DNA from: Pseudo-nitzschia pungens
Taxonomy: Eukaryota; Bacillariophyta; Bacillariophyceae; Bacillariales; Bacillariaceae
Assembly: GCA_037355855.1 (NCBI GenBank)
Contig: CM074760.1
Location: 7,308,501-7,372,500, forward strand
Direction: 5' to 3'
Length of the DNA stretch: 64,000 nt
Numbering within the stretch: the first letter of the stretch is position 1; each line of letters starts with the position of its first letter. A program made the translations under genes and the position numbers. Under the pieces are notes generated by a model. That model did no database searches, was not told the DNA's origin, and saw only the letters and a program-made list of their open reading frames with translations. This document shows, piece by piece, positions 11,062 to 22,587 of this stretch.

Positions 11062-11153
11062 GACACTGTAGGTAGTTTAGATATGCAGTGCAGATACTAA
11101 ACATACCACTGTGAAGAGGAGGAACGAAGGTTTGGGTGCGGAAGATTGGGATA
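11062..11153 (+). repeat. Left direct repeat bracketing tandem array
   Basis: This 92-bp segment starting GACACTGTAGGTAG recurs at 11405-11501 as a 97-bp copy. The two are identical except for a 5-bp insertion (GTACC) in the right copy. Near-identity suggests recent duplication or homogenisation. Confidence 0.9.
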
Positions 11154-11404
11154 AAAAACCCGGATGTATAATTTTAAATGTCAAACAAACCCGGATGTAT
11201 AAGTGTCAAAAATAAATCCCGGATGTATAATTTTAAAGTGTCGAAAAAACCCGGATGTATAATTTTAAATGTCAAACAAACCCGGATGTATAATTTTAAA
11301 TGTCAAACTAACCCGGATGTATAAGTGTCAAAAAAGTCCGGATGTATAAGTATAAGTGTCAAAAAATTCCGGATGTATAACTATCCAAAAAACCCGGATG
11401 TACG
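11154..11404 (+). repeat. Tandem array of nine CCGGATGTA units
   Basis: Nine copies of CCGGATGTA, eight followed by TAA, are spaced about 25-35 bp apart, with spacers of the types ATTTTAAATGTCAAAC and GTGTCAAAAA. Units vary in length because the spacer alternates between the long and short type. No open frame runs through it. The array fills exactly the space between two near-identical direct repeats. Confidence 0.9.
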
Positions 11405-11501
11405 GACACTGTAGGTAGTTTAGATATGCAGTGCAGATACTAAACATACCGTACCACTGTGAAGAGGAGGAACGAAGGTTTGGGTGCGGAAGATTGGGAT
11501 A
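11405..11501 (+). repeat. Right direct repeat bracketing tandem array
   Basis: This is the second copy of the 11062-11153 repeat, 97 bp long because of a 5-bp GTACC insertion that duplicates part of the neighbouring ATACC sequence. It starts directly at the end of the ninth array unit. Confidence 0.9.
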
Positions 11502-11996
11502 CGGTATGGATTATGGATTCATTCTATTCGTTGAGCTGACAGACTTGTTCGCCATCTTTGCTTTCGGCAGAATTCGGCTTGTGAAACAAACATGGAATTG
11601 GAACCGAGCGACGAACAAGAAGAAATAATCGGAAATTACGGAACGTAAGTTACCGGTACGAGTAAGTTAACTTACGTTGTTGCGAATCCGAATGGAATCA
11701 CAAAACCGCAAGAAGGAATGCAACGCATCGTGACATTCCAGTAACTTAAGTTAGCACTGAAGACAGCGAGCGACCGCAACCACTGACCGCTCTGACAACC
11801 ATGAGATAGAGCAATCATTCCAGAGTCAGTCGAGAACCGAACACGACAATTCGATCACTCCATCTGCGATCTACCGGTATTGTCTACTCTACTGTCTGCG
11901 ATCTACCAACTACCTACAATCTAATACCTACGATCGACACTCTCCAATCTACACTCTCCAATCTAAACTCTACACACACGCACACACGCAAACGAG

Positions 11997-14205
11997 ATGC
12001 ACCCTCGCCCCGCGGCGTCCCGGACGCTCGCGCGCCTCCGCATCGTCTCCGTCAACGACGTCTACGAGCTGACCAATCTCCCCCGGCTCCGAACCTTTCT
12101 GGAAAGCCTGGCCGACCCCGAGCCCTCGGCGGTGGTCCTGGCCGGGGACTTTCTCTCCCCGTCGACCCTCTCCTCGATCGACGGCGGACGGGGCATGGTG
12201 TCCGCGCTCCGGGCCATCGGGACGACCCACGTCTCGCTCGGCAATCACGAGCAGGACCTCCGGCTCGACACGCTCCGGCAGCGCCTCGAGGAGCTCTCGG
12301 CGCCGCGGCCGCAACCGCATCAGCCTCTCGCGACCGCGACCGCGACCGCAACCGCCGCCACCGGCAACCCGGGCGGGGGCGTCGTCGTTCTCAACACCAA
12401 CATGCGGGAGAATCTCCCCCCCAGGGCGACCTGGATGCGGTCCGTGACCGAGCCGCACGCGCTGGTGGACAGTCCCTGCGGGAGCGTCCGGGTGGCGCTC
12501 CTGGGATTGATCAGCGACGAGCAAGGAGTCTTTCGGGACAACACCTTCAAGTCGGTGCCGATCCAGAACCTTCTCGAGGCCTACGCAAACGCGCATCGAA
12601 CACTGGTCGGGGAGCCCGTTCGAGAATCCGTCGCCAGCAGCGGATTTGGATGCGGATGCGGATGCAACAACAACAACAACGACAACAACGACAATGAGAA
12701 CAACGACAACAACCAAACCTGGCAGGGTCGACCTGGTGGTGCCCCTGACGCACTGCTCACTGGTCCGGGATAAGGAACTGGCGCAACACATGCTGTCGAT
12801 GCACGGGGGTTCCGGGGTCATTATAGGGGGACACGAGCACGATCCCTACCACGAAATCGTAACATTGGCATCCAACCGACCGAACAATGACAAGAACCAT
12901 CAGAACGATGGTGATGGAGATGATGGCGATGATGGCGATGACGATCATTCCGTTCACATTGTCAAGAGCGGAATGGATGCTCGGAATGCCTGCCTGGTAG
13001 ACCTGGTGTTCGAGGTGCCGTCAACGGCAAAAGCACAAGAGGAGAACGAGAACCTCCATCCGCCACCACCAAACCACGACTGCATTACCCCCGACGATTC
13101 GGATTCGGATTCGGATGCAGGTGTCACCGTCAATATCAATGCCAATCCCAATGCCAATGCCGAATCGCCCCGTCTCGTGGAAATCCACACGGAACTGGTC
13201 GATCTGTCCGAGTACAAGCCGGCGCCCTGTGCCCAGCAAATCGTCGACCAGCACATGTCGGTCGTTCGGGCCCTGGAGGACGAGATCATCATCGAGGCCG
13301 ATTCCATCGTCTCGCTCCCAAACGGCGCGCTCTTTTCCTCGCGGCGGTCCCGCTTCCAGCAGACGACCATGGGGGGCGTCTTTTGCCAGATGATCAAGGA
13401 GGAACTGGAGGAATGCGACGTCGCGCTGCTCAACGGCGCCGTCGTCAAGGGCGATTCGGTCTACCGCGACGCCAAAATGAGCTACGCGCAGCTCAAGAAG
13501 GAGCTCCCCTTTCCCACCAAGATCGTGGTGGTCGAGATGACGCGCTGCGAGCTGAACGAGGCCGTTTGCTATTCCCGCACGGCTCTGGAACCCGGGACCG
13601 AGACCGGTGCGGGAGACGTTCCGCGGCGGGGTTACCTGCAGGTAGACCACGATTTCGATCGGGCGCAGCAAGAAGCGGAAAGCAACGTTGCTTCCGACGC
13701 CGATGCAAATACAAGTGCAGATGCAGATGCAAATGCCAACCCATCCACGGAACAAACAACGCTGCGGGTGGCGCTGCCGCGGAATCTCCTCAATGGATTC
13801 TGCGGGATCAAGCCCCTCATGACCGTCGGGGAACGCCTCAAGCAAGAGGGAACCTTTCCGGGAGACGACGATTTCGTTCCCGCCATTGACTTGATCGTGC
13901 GGCACGCCTCCAAGGCTCGGTGGCTGCAGCTCGCGACCAAGAGCAAAAGTGACCCCGATTCCCGCTCGGAATCGGACGCGGGCTTTGACTTTGAGAGATT
14001 CGATCTCAACGGGGACGCCGTCCTGGACAAGCACGAAATCAAGGCAATGATGACGGACGCCCTGGGGTACGAGCCGGCCGATTTCGTGGTGGACGACATG
14101 GTGGGCGCCATCGACACGGACGGGAACGGCGCAATCGATCACGACGAATTTTCTCGGATCGTGTCGCAAATCGAGCGAAACAATGGCCGCCTCCCGAAAG
14201 AATGA
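11997..14205 (+). CDS. 5'-nucleotidase-like metallophosphoesterase with C-terminal EF-hands (one frame break)
   Basis: From ATG 11997 the frame encodes a calcineurin-like phosphoesterase domain: VSVNDVYEL (metal motif I), VVLAGDFLSPS (motif II) and SLGNHEQD (motif III). The next frame, from about 12,720, continues it with VVPLTH and GGHEHDPY. The change requires skipping one nucleotide inside a CAA/GAC-rich low-complexity tract at about 12650-12725; no convincing intron fits. The C-terminal nucleotidase domain follows (GVFCQMIKEE, ALLNGA, FPTKIVVVEMT). The last 75 residues hold two canonical EF-hand loops, DLNGDAVLDKHE and DTDGNGAIDHDE. About 735 residues in total. There is no signal peptide, unlike typical ecto-5'-nucleotidases. 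The canonical His of motif I (NDxH) is Tyr here. Substrate is unknown; calcium control is inferred from the EF-hands. Confidence 0.8.
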
Positions 14206-14461
14206 GAGCAAAAGTACCAACTAGCATGGGACTCTGGGTTTTTTTAGGGAGACTCGAGAGGTCCAGAAGAACTCTATGGATTTCTGCGAGGGAATGCTAT
14301 TGTTTCTTGTTTCTTGTTACTATTGGTATTGTACAATTGATTAGAATAACTGCGCGTTCATCCAGTGCGAGAAGTCACAATGACTAGGAAGTCAGAGTCG
14401 GAAGAACGACGAACTATGATACAGGATGGGATTCACTTTCCACATTTCACAACCTCTGTGC

Positions 14462-17400
14462 CTACAGATGGACAACGGCTGTGGTCGGATATTGCGACGG
14501 GGTGAAAGTTCTGAAACGTGTCGGTGACTGAGTTCTTTTGAATCGTCGGCTCGGTGAAGCCGTTGCGTCGACTCCCCGCGGCGTTTTCTCCGCGATCGTG
14601 CCTCCCGGAGGAACCGCCGCATCGGAACCCGCGGGGGACGGTGCCAGAGTTCGCTCGGATCCTTTGTTCTCGGCGGTCGCAGGGGTTTGGGATGGTCCTC
14701 TGGAACCCGCGGAGGATGGTGGAAGAGTCCCTTTGGATCCGTCGTTCGGCGGAGATGAAAGAATTTCGGACAGATTTGCGGCATACCCTTTGGCCTCCTT
14801 GCTTCCCTTGGAACCGCTCTTGTCGCTTTTATCTCCCTTCGAGCTCCCTTTGGAAGCATCTCCCTTCGAGCCTCCTTTACTGTCGTCGCCCTTGGAACCG
14901 CTCTTGGAGCTTTTGTCTCCTTTCGAGCTTCCTTTCGCAGCGTCTCCCTTGGCACCGCCCTTGGAGCTTCCTTTGCTTTTACTTCCCTTGGAGCTTCCCT
15001 TGCTTGCGTCACCCTTGGAACCGCCCTTCGAGCCTCCTTTGCTTTTATCTCCCTTCGAGCCTCCCTTGGTAACGTCTCCCTTGGAACCACTCTTGGAGCT
15101 TCCTTTACCTTTACTTCCCTTGGAGCTTCCTTTGGTTGCATCACCCTTGGAACCACCCTTGTAGTTTCCTTTGCTTTTATCTCCTTTCGAGCTTCCCTTC
15201 GAGCTTCCCTTGGTAACGTCGCCCTTAGAATCGCTCTTATTGGAGCTTCCTTTACTTTTACTTCCCTTGGAGCTTCCTTTGGTTGCATCGCCCTTGGAAC
15301 CGCCCTTGTAATTTCCTTTGCTTTTATCTCCTTTCGAGCTTCCCTTGGTAACGTCGCCCTTAGAATCGCTCTTATTGGAGCTTCCTTTACTTTTACTTCC
15401 CTTGGAGCTTCCTTTGGTTGCATCGCCCTTGGAACCGCCCTTGTAATTTCCTTTGCTTTTATCTCCTTTCGAGCTTCCCTTCGAGCTTCCCTTGGTAACG
15501 TCGCCCTTAGAATCGCTCTTATTGGAGCTTCCTTTACCTTTACTTCCCTTGGAGCTTCCTTTGGTTGCATCGCCCTTGGAACCGCCCTTGTAATTTCCTT
15601 TGCTTTTATCTCCTTTCGAGCTTCCCTTTCGAGCTTCCCTTGGTAACGTCGCCCTTAGAATCGCTCTTATTGGAGCTTCCTTTACCTTTACTTCCCTTCG
15701 AGACTCCCTTGCCATCGCTCTTGGAGCTTCCTTTGCTTTCATCTCCCTTCGAGCTCCCTTTGGTGACGTCTCCCTTGGAACCACTCTTGGGACTTCCTTT
15801 GGTTGTATCTCCCTTGGAGCTTCCTTTGCTTTTATCTCCCTTCGAGCCTCCCTTGGAACCACCCTTCGAGTTTCCTTTGCCTTTGCCTTTACTTCCCTTT
15901 CCTTTGCCTTTAGTTCCTTTTCCTTTTCCAACTGGTGGAAATGTGGGTTTACTAGTTGGTGGATGAGTAACTGGAATAAATACGACACTTGGTCCTTGCG
16001 TTGGATTGGTTGTTGTTGGATGATTAGTCGGCTTGTTCGTTGGAGAAAAAGTGGGAGTCGCGTTTGGCAAAAGAGTTGCTTTGCAACGTTTTCTGCACAG
16101 AGAAGGGCAATAAACTTTGATAGCATTCTTTGTACCGGGTTGTACCTTTTTGCACCTTCGTTTGATATTTTTTGCAGAAGCGACCCAAGCACAATTTTTC
16201 TTCGGATGTCCACCGTATCGGAAGTTATCGTCATTAATACAATTTCTGCGGTCTTCATTCGATTCGTCAGTCGGAGGAGGAGACACAGGCTGTTTCGAGG
16301 GTTTGACAGTTGGGATATTCGATAAAAACACAGTTGGCTGAGACGATCGCCGGCGCGTTGGTGAATGAGTTGATTTATGTGACGGTGTCGGTGATGGCCT
16401 TGGTGTCGCACTTGGACTTTCTGATGGGGCACCGGATGGAGAAGCATGAGGTGATTCACTATGTGGTCTAGATGAAGGTAGACGATCATTTGGCGACTCA
16501 GTTAGGGTCGAGGACGGATATATACTCGAACCACTTGACGGTATTTCAGAAGGCAGTGCACTAGGCGAAGAACGAAGACTTTCTGTTGGTCCTGTGGAAG
16601 GCCTTGAGCTTGCTGACAAAGTAGGACTACTAGATGGAATAGCACTGGGACTTTCAGACGGAGATCCCGACGGAGATTGAATTGGAGATCCGCTAGGTAC
16701 AGCACTTGGTGACGAGCTTTCTACTGTTGGTGGAGGGATCCGATGTTTATTTGTAGGAGAAGCAGTAGGGCTTGGTGATAACTCAGTAGATGGTGTTGAG
16801 GGTTCCCCAGACAGAAATGTGATGTAATAAGCTTCCGTAGAAGGAAAAGAGCTCGGTTCCTCGGATGGGATGGAAGATGATAACAAGGTTGGGCTTTCTG
16901 AGGCACCATCGCTGGGTGAAGTGGTGAGACTCTTTGTATATCGACTTGGTGACACACTAGGAGATCTGCTGGGGAATCCACTAGGCTGTTCACTAGGAAT
17001 AACCGAAGGGTTTTGAGAAGGCAACTTTGACGGACTAGAGGATGAAGATGCACTTGGATTCGTTGAAGGAGTTCTAAACAGAGAGGGAGTTGGTGGTATG
17101 CTTGGACTTCCACTTGGACCAAATGAAATGGATTCACTAGGTTGACTTGATGGACTTAAAGATGAAGATGTTAGCAGAGACACACTTGGGAATGTGCTGG
17201 GACTCGCACTAGGCAATGAACTGGGACTCTCGCTAGGACCTCTCGAAGGTGAGTCACTAGGTTGAATCGATGGGCTTCCAGATGGAGATCTTGACGGTGA
17301 CGGGGACGGAGACGAAGAAGTGCTCCGAGATGTACTGGGGTTTAGACTGGGTGATGCACTTGGACTTTCCGAAGGAACTCCATTTGGAATAATTGATGGA

Positions 17401-20400
17401 CGTCCTGACGGTCTGGCACTTGGCAATCCAGAGGGGTTTGCACTGGGAGCTGGGCTTTTTGTTGGAGTGTCAGATGGTATTCTGCTGGGTAAAAAACTTC
17501 CGCTGGGTGAGTCACTGGGCACTCCACTGGGGTGTCCACTAGGATGTGTACTAGGAGATGTTGGAGGACTTCGAACAGGCAACTTCGAACGAACGGAAGA
17601 AGGTAGATTCACTAGGGCTTTCCCACGGAGATCCAGATGGAAAGGCACTTGGCGATGTACCTGGCGTTCCACTATTGCCTCCAGAAGGCGATTCGCTAGG
17701 CAACACTGAAGGTGTATGGGAAGGCAGTTTTGAAGGACTTTGGCTTCCGCTGGGTATAGTTGAAGGGGATCCACTGGAGAAACAACCAGAACAGCGTCCA
17801 CTTGGTATGCTAGAAGGAGTAGTAGAAGGGATTCGACTTGGGACTTTCGATGGTACGCGAGAATGAGATTCACTTGGTGATGGACTTGGGGCTTCGCTAG
17901 GAGCAGTTGAAGGGGATCCACTGGTTTGGCGTCCACTCGGTATGCCAGAAGGGCGAGTAGAAGGGATTCCACTAGGTGCCTTCGATGGTACGCGAGAATG
18001 AGATTCACTTGGTAATGAACTTGGGGCTTCGCTGGGTACAGTTGAAGGGGATCCACTGGGGAAACTAGAAGGGCGTCCACTCGGTATACTAGAAGGCGTA
18101 GCAGAAGGGATTCCACTAGGTGCCTTCGATGGTACGCGAGAATGAGATTCACTTGGTGATGAACTTGGGGCTTCGCTGGGTACAGTTGAAGGGGATCCAC
18201 TGGGGAAACTAGAAGGGCGTCCACTCGGTATACTAGAAGGCGTAGCAGAAGGGATTCCACTAGGTGCCTTCGATGGTACGCGAGAATGAGATTCACTTGG
18301 TGATGAACTTGGGGCTTCGCTGGGTACAGTTGAAGGGGATCCACTGGGGAGACTAGAAGGGCGTCCACTCGGTATGCTAGAAGGCGTAGCAGAAGGGCGT
18401 CCACTCGGTATACTAGAAGGCGTAGCTGAAGGGATTCCACTAGGTGCCTTCGATGGTACGCGAGAATGAGATTCACTTGGTGATGAACTTGGGGCTTCGC
18501 TGGGTACAGTTGAAGGGGATCCACTGGGGAAACTAGAAGGGCGTCCACTCGGTATACTAGAAGGCGTAGCAGAAGGGATTCCACTAGGTGCCTTCGATGG
18601 TACGCGAGAATGAGATTCACTTGGTGATGAACTTGGGGCTTCGCTGGGTACAGTTGAAGGGGATCCACTGGGGAGACTAGAAGGGCGTCCACTCGGTATG
18701 CTAGAAGGCGTAGCAGAAGGGCGTCCACTCGGTATGCTAGAAGGCGTAGCAGAAGGGATTCCACTAGGTGCCTTCGATGGTACGCGAGAATGAGATTCAC
18801 TTGGTGATGAACTTGGGGCTTCGCTGGGTACAGTTGAAGGGGATCCACTGGGGAGACTAGAAGGGCGTCCACTCGGTATGCTAGAAGGCGTAGCAGAAGG
18901 GCGTCCACTCGGTATGCTAGAAGGCGTAGCAGAAGGGATTCCACTAGGTGCCTTCGATGGTACGCGAGAATGAGATTCACTTGGTGATGAACTTGGTGCT
19001 TCGCTGGGTACAGTTGAAGGGGATCCACTGGGGAGACTAGAAGGGCGTCCACTCGGTATGCTAGAAGGCGTAGCAGAAGGGATTCCACTAGGTGCCTTCG
19101 ATGGCACTCGAGAATGAGATTCACTTGGTGATGGACTTGGGGCTTCGCTGGGAACAGTTGAAGGAGATCCACTGGGGAGACTAGAAGGGCGTCCACTCGG
19201 TATGCTAGAAGGCGTAGCAGAAGGGATTCCACTAGGTGCCTTCGATGGCACTCGAGAATGAGATTCACTTGGTGATGGACTTGGGGCTTCGCTGGGTACA
19301 GTTGAAGGAGATCCACTGGGGAAACCAGAAGGGCGTTCACTCGGTATGCTAGAAGGCGTAGCAGAAGGGATTCCACTAGGGACTTTCGATGGTACGCGAG
19401 AATGAGATTCACTTGGCGAAGAACTAGGTCCACTAGATGGTGTTTGACTAGGACCTTGTGATGGTCTGCTAGATGGTACAGCACTGGGACTTTCAGATCG
19501 GTCAGCACTAGGAATTGTGCTAGGATTGGTGGATGGGCTTTTGGACGGACTCGTAGAAGGACTGCTTGAAGGTGTACTGGATGGAAATGCACTTGGACTT
19601 TGAGATGGCAGTGTACTTGGTACAACAGATGGGAGATCGCTAGGAGTCTCGCTTGATAAATCATGTGGGTTCCCTGTCGGAAATACGCTTGGGTGCGAAG
19701 ATGGAAGAAGACTTGGTAGTTTGCTAGGGAGTGTGCTAGGGAAAGGACTAGGTTCTGTACTTGGACTGGAGCTTGTCAAAAATGATGGTTTGCTCGAAGG
19801 AATTCCTGACGCGTTGTGGCTCGGAACATGGCTCGGAACATGGCTCGGAACATGGCTCGGAATTGCTGCTCGGCATATGGCTCGGTGAGTTGCTAGGGAG
19901 TGTACTAGGCGTGGAACTGGGCTGGTCACTTGGTTCAGTTACCGACTGCAGAACTGGCTGCAACATCTGAATCGGCAGAACTGGTTGCGTAATTGGTTGG
20001 GTCTGCTGAACTGGTTGCAAAATCGGTTGAGAGATTGGCTGGGCAATAGGAATCGTAACTGGTGGCATAAAGGGCTGTAGAACTGGTTGCCCTACGGGTT
20101 GAAGTGTTTGGGGCGTGGCCATTCGTCGATTACTACCGGAGAAAATGCCGTTATGAAGTGGATGAAAATCGGTTGGATTTGGCAAAGCATTCGATGTATG
20201 TTTGGCCGAAGGGCGAAGGTCCAATTCTTCGTTTGGTAGACTGGATAGTGATTGACTATTACCATGGGCAATTGGTTGTGTTGCAGACAAAGTAATCGTC
20301 GATGGCAACGCACTTGGTCCAGGAGTAGGTGTAGTTGTACGTAATGATGAACCAGAAGGAATATGAGTCTTCGATGATTTTAATTTTTTCGGTTTCTTGG

Positions 20401-20898
20401 TACGTTTTGGTTTCTTTTCATTCGGATTGGGACTTCCAATTGTTTTCTGCGATGGTTTTGGTGCAATGGTCGACAACCTCGCACCATCCGCGGCGTTTAA
20501 AGTCTGGATATGGGTCCTCTGAGGTGACGGATTTGACCAAGTCCGAGAGGACACCTCAGATCTTGAAGGGTCAAGTTGCAGCAGTAGCGGGCCGTCGTCG
20601 TTTACATGTTTGAGGGTTTTGAACAACTCATCTTTTTTGACTTCCGCGATATCCGCCATGAAGTTCAACTTCTGACGTTCGGCGTTGATTATCTTCCTCG
20701 ATTCGTCGTTCATCGAGTGTATGGACTTTCCACCGGCGTTGTTAGTTTCGTCGGGCACGTTGCCGAGAACAATGTTTCCAACCATATGTCGATGAGTTTC
20801 GCCCCTAGCAGCACGGCAAAGTAGAAAAACGAGCACAATAGCTTCAATGACCATTGTAAGTGCAAGTTGAACGCTTGTTTTCCCCGAGTGAGCCATCA
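14462..20898 (-). CDS. Giant secreted PSxxPS repeat protein with Cys-rich module and Ser-Lys-Gly tail (three frame breaks)
   Basis: A 6.4-kb coding region of about 2,145 residues starts at the MM codons at 20898. A signal peptide (about residues 9-33, ending ARG-ET) opens it. A Lys-rich segment follows, then QPxxQP repeats, then about 1,200 residues of PSxxPS four-residue repeats. A six-Cys module (roughly 16090-16250; NCI, NCAW, RRCKK, YCPSLC, RCK) comes next, then a Thr/Pro linker, then about 400 residues of SKGSSKGDKSKG-type repeats and a Ser/Pro-rich C-terminus. The frame breaks three times, at about 19862-19871, 17605-17612 and 15627-15629. Each is repaired by removing one base, and periodicity continues across each. 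Secretion is well supported. The tail resembles silaffin-type Ser/Lys-rich peptides, so a cell-wall or silica-associated role is an inference. No enzymatic domain is present. Confidence 0.75.
14800..15905 (-). repeat. Coding tandem repeats, Ser-Lys-Gly region, period 147/135 bp
   Basis: Within the giant gene the segment encoding SKGSSKG, DKSKGNYKGG and DATKGSSKG recurs. The landmark TTTGGTTGCATC (plus strand) sits at about 15131, 15278, 15413 and 15560, giving spacings of 147, 135 and 147 bp. The 12-bp difference is one SSKG codon block. One unit carries a three-T run (15627-15629) where sister units have two. Confidence 0.85.
17750..19415 (-). repeat. Coding tandem repeats, 11 copies, period 144 or 180 bp
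   Basis: Eleven copies of a 48-residue unit beginning SESHSRVPSKAPSG lie head to tail in the giant gene. Some units carry an additional 12-residue block (SATPSSIPSGRP), making 60 residues, so the DNA period switches between 144 and 180 bp. Central copies are nearly identical at the DNA level while the outer two on the 3' side are diverged, the pattern expected from unequal exchange. Confidence 0.9.
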
Positions 20899-22587
20899 TG
20901 ATATTATGACTTGATCGGTATGTTTCAGATGTCTGTTGGTAAGAATACGCTTCTCGTCGATGTTGCAATGCCTTTAGGTCGAGACTGCGAAAGAAAGGTT
21001 GATGTTGAGTTCGAAATGATTTGAATTGAGAAATATGTCCATACTTTCTTGTACCAAAACATCAACCAATCGAACTTGGGAAAATTTCGTGCACGAGGCG
21101 TTGTAACCACATGCTCGTCTGCCAAGATGGTGATGTCCATCGTGCCACGATATGTGGTACGAAAGACTGATGACAGAAGAATGAAAATAGTGCCCTTAGT
21201 TCCGATCGAGTACTGCCTAGTCGTAATGAACAAGATAGTGGTCGTCTGATATGTCATCGGTCCTGTAGTTTGGGCAAGAACGGCTTGCGGCCGCTCCCCT
21301 TTCGTTCTTTTTGTGAAGTAAGAAACGATCACAAATTATTCTTCCTAAAAAAAAAGTGACAGATGTCTGCCCGATGGGGCGTAATCGTAGAAATAGAAAT
21401 CATAGGAGTAATCTTCGTTCACTCGCGGTGAATTTAAGATACTCTTAAGACGCCAATCTGTACATTATTGTCATGAAGGAAAAAATACATACCAGTACAC
21501 GTATCCAACTCGGTGACCAAAAAAATTATTTTGGTAGCTTGAGAAAAGAACCGCAATCGTCGTCCAATACCGAATGAAAGTGTTATGCCATGAAACCCGA
21601 CGTACAAGTACTCTTACCCAAATGCGTTAAACGTATCCTGTTCCAATCACAGTTTGAGAATTTTTGTGGCTGCAACATAATTTCGGTCTTTTGACCCTGT
21701 GCTCTGACTTGTTTCCAAATCTAAATCTCAAAACGTATCGGCTCAACAGTACTCTGCGATTGGTGAAGTCGGGTAGACACATGTAGTGGGGATCTCCAGT
21801 TGGGGATTTCCAGTCAGGGGTCATAATGGATGACATCTTTCGGTTGTATCATCCATATATGAACAAAAGTTGCGATACTCAGGCACAGCTGAAATAATGA
21901 TACTGAACCGCGAGATGCTTCTCGCGGAGTATCTCCGACTTCAACATCTCTTCTAAGCTATGTCTCGGTTCCTCACCTTCCCTCGATATTACCACGGCTC
22001 CCATTGTCGAAAATAATGCGCCACCATCTTCGGAGTCATGCTTTCGATTCTTTGTCCCGCCCATAATTATGTAGACGTCGACATGTCGTATTTGATTTTT
22101 TGAGAAAGGCTTGAGTCCCTTCTTTAGACCTATCCGAAGGCTTCTTTGCCCAAGAAGATATATTTTCATCATGATCTGTCACATACCACCTCCTGATAAC
22201 TAATCAAATTCAAAATCGAAGACCATCTCAGTAGGCGACTCAAGTTTCATATCGTCACCCACTGAGAACGAGCTACAAGCACTTCAATATCTAAACATCG
22301 TTCAGGTGATGGCAAGAGAAGAATACCGTATTGACTAGATGTCTACACGAAATTATTGCTCTGCATTCAATACTGTGGCGTAGTAGTTTAAGTCGTCTAT
22401 TTTAAATTTTTCGCCGCTTCAGCGCTTGAGAGAGAAACCAATTTTAATGATATATGGATTTCCTCCAGCGGTGGCGATAGAAACGAAAAAATATTTTTGA
22501 TTAGCAAGTAGCTTTTACAATAGGCATCAGGCTCCAGCAATATTATTTACTGAATCTTTCATGAGAATATTATTTTGGCAACATCAT
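20899..22587. other. Intergenic region, 1.7 kb, no supported gene
   Basis: This lies upstream of the giant repeat-protein gene and downstream of the transacylase gene (both minus strand). Short minus-strand frames at 21627-21836 and 21879-22172 show no recognisable domain. I see no tRNA, repeat array or strong motif cluster. The stretch presumably holds the promoter of the giant gene. Confidence 0.55.

Larger units (their letters stand above)
10511..11996. other. Divergent intergenic region, 1.5 kb, with repeat array
   Basis: This separates the divergent POLD2 and nucleotidase genes. Apart from the bracketed tandem array (11062-11501, described separately), it holds a GTAGCT simple repeat at about 10667-10690, several GTAAGTTACC-type motifs (10799-10812, 11643-11677, 11742-11757) and a pyrimidine-rich ATCTAC/TCTCCAATCT repeat at 11868-11975 just before the nucleotidase ATG. 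No gene is supported. Confidence 0.65.

Noticed and set aside
11154..11404. CRISPR-like appearance of the tandem array.
   Set aside because: Repeat units are only about 10-12 bp, spacers are themselves repeated, and the host is a eukaryote.
13021..14220. Minus-strand frame of 399 codons under the nucleotidase.
   Set aside because: Antisense shadow; the plus strand carries nucleotidase motifs and EF-hands.
14392..15570. Minus-strand frame encoding AKEAPREVKVKEAP-type repeats.
   Set aside because: Another frame of the SKG repeats; it lacks continuity with the signal-peptide part and the repeat logic of the neighbouring segments.
15606..19664. Minus-strand translation rich in Leu/Val/His (RHLVESLLLRLLAYRVDALL type).
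   Set aside because: It is the wrong frame of the PSxxPS minisatellite; the frame with PS periodicity continues on both sides.
21879..22172. Minus-strand frame of 97 codons starting with MMK.
   Set aside because: No recognisable domain, no targeting signal, ordinary length for a chance frame in this gap.
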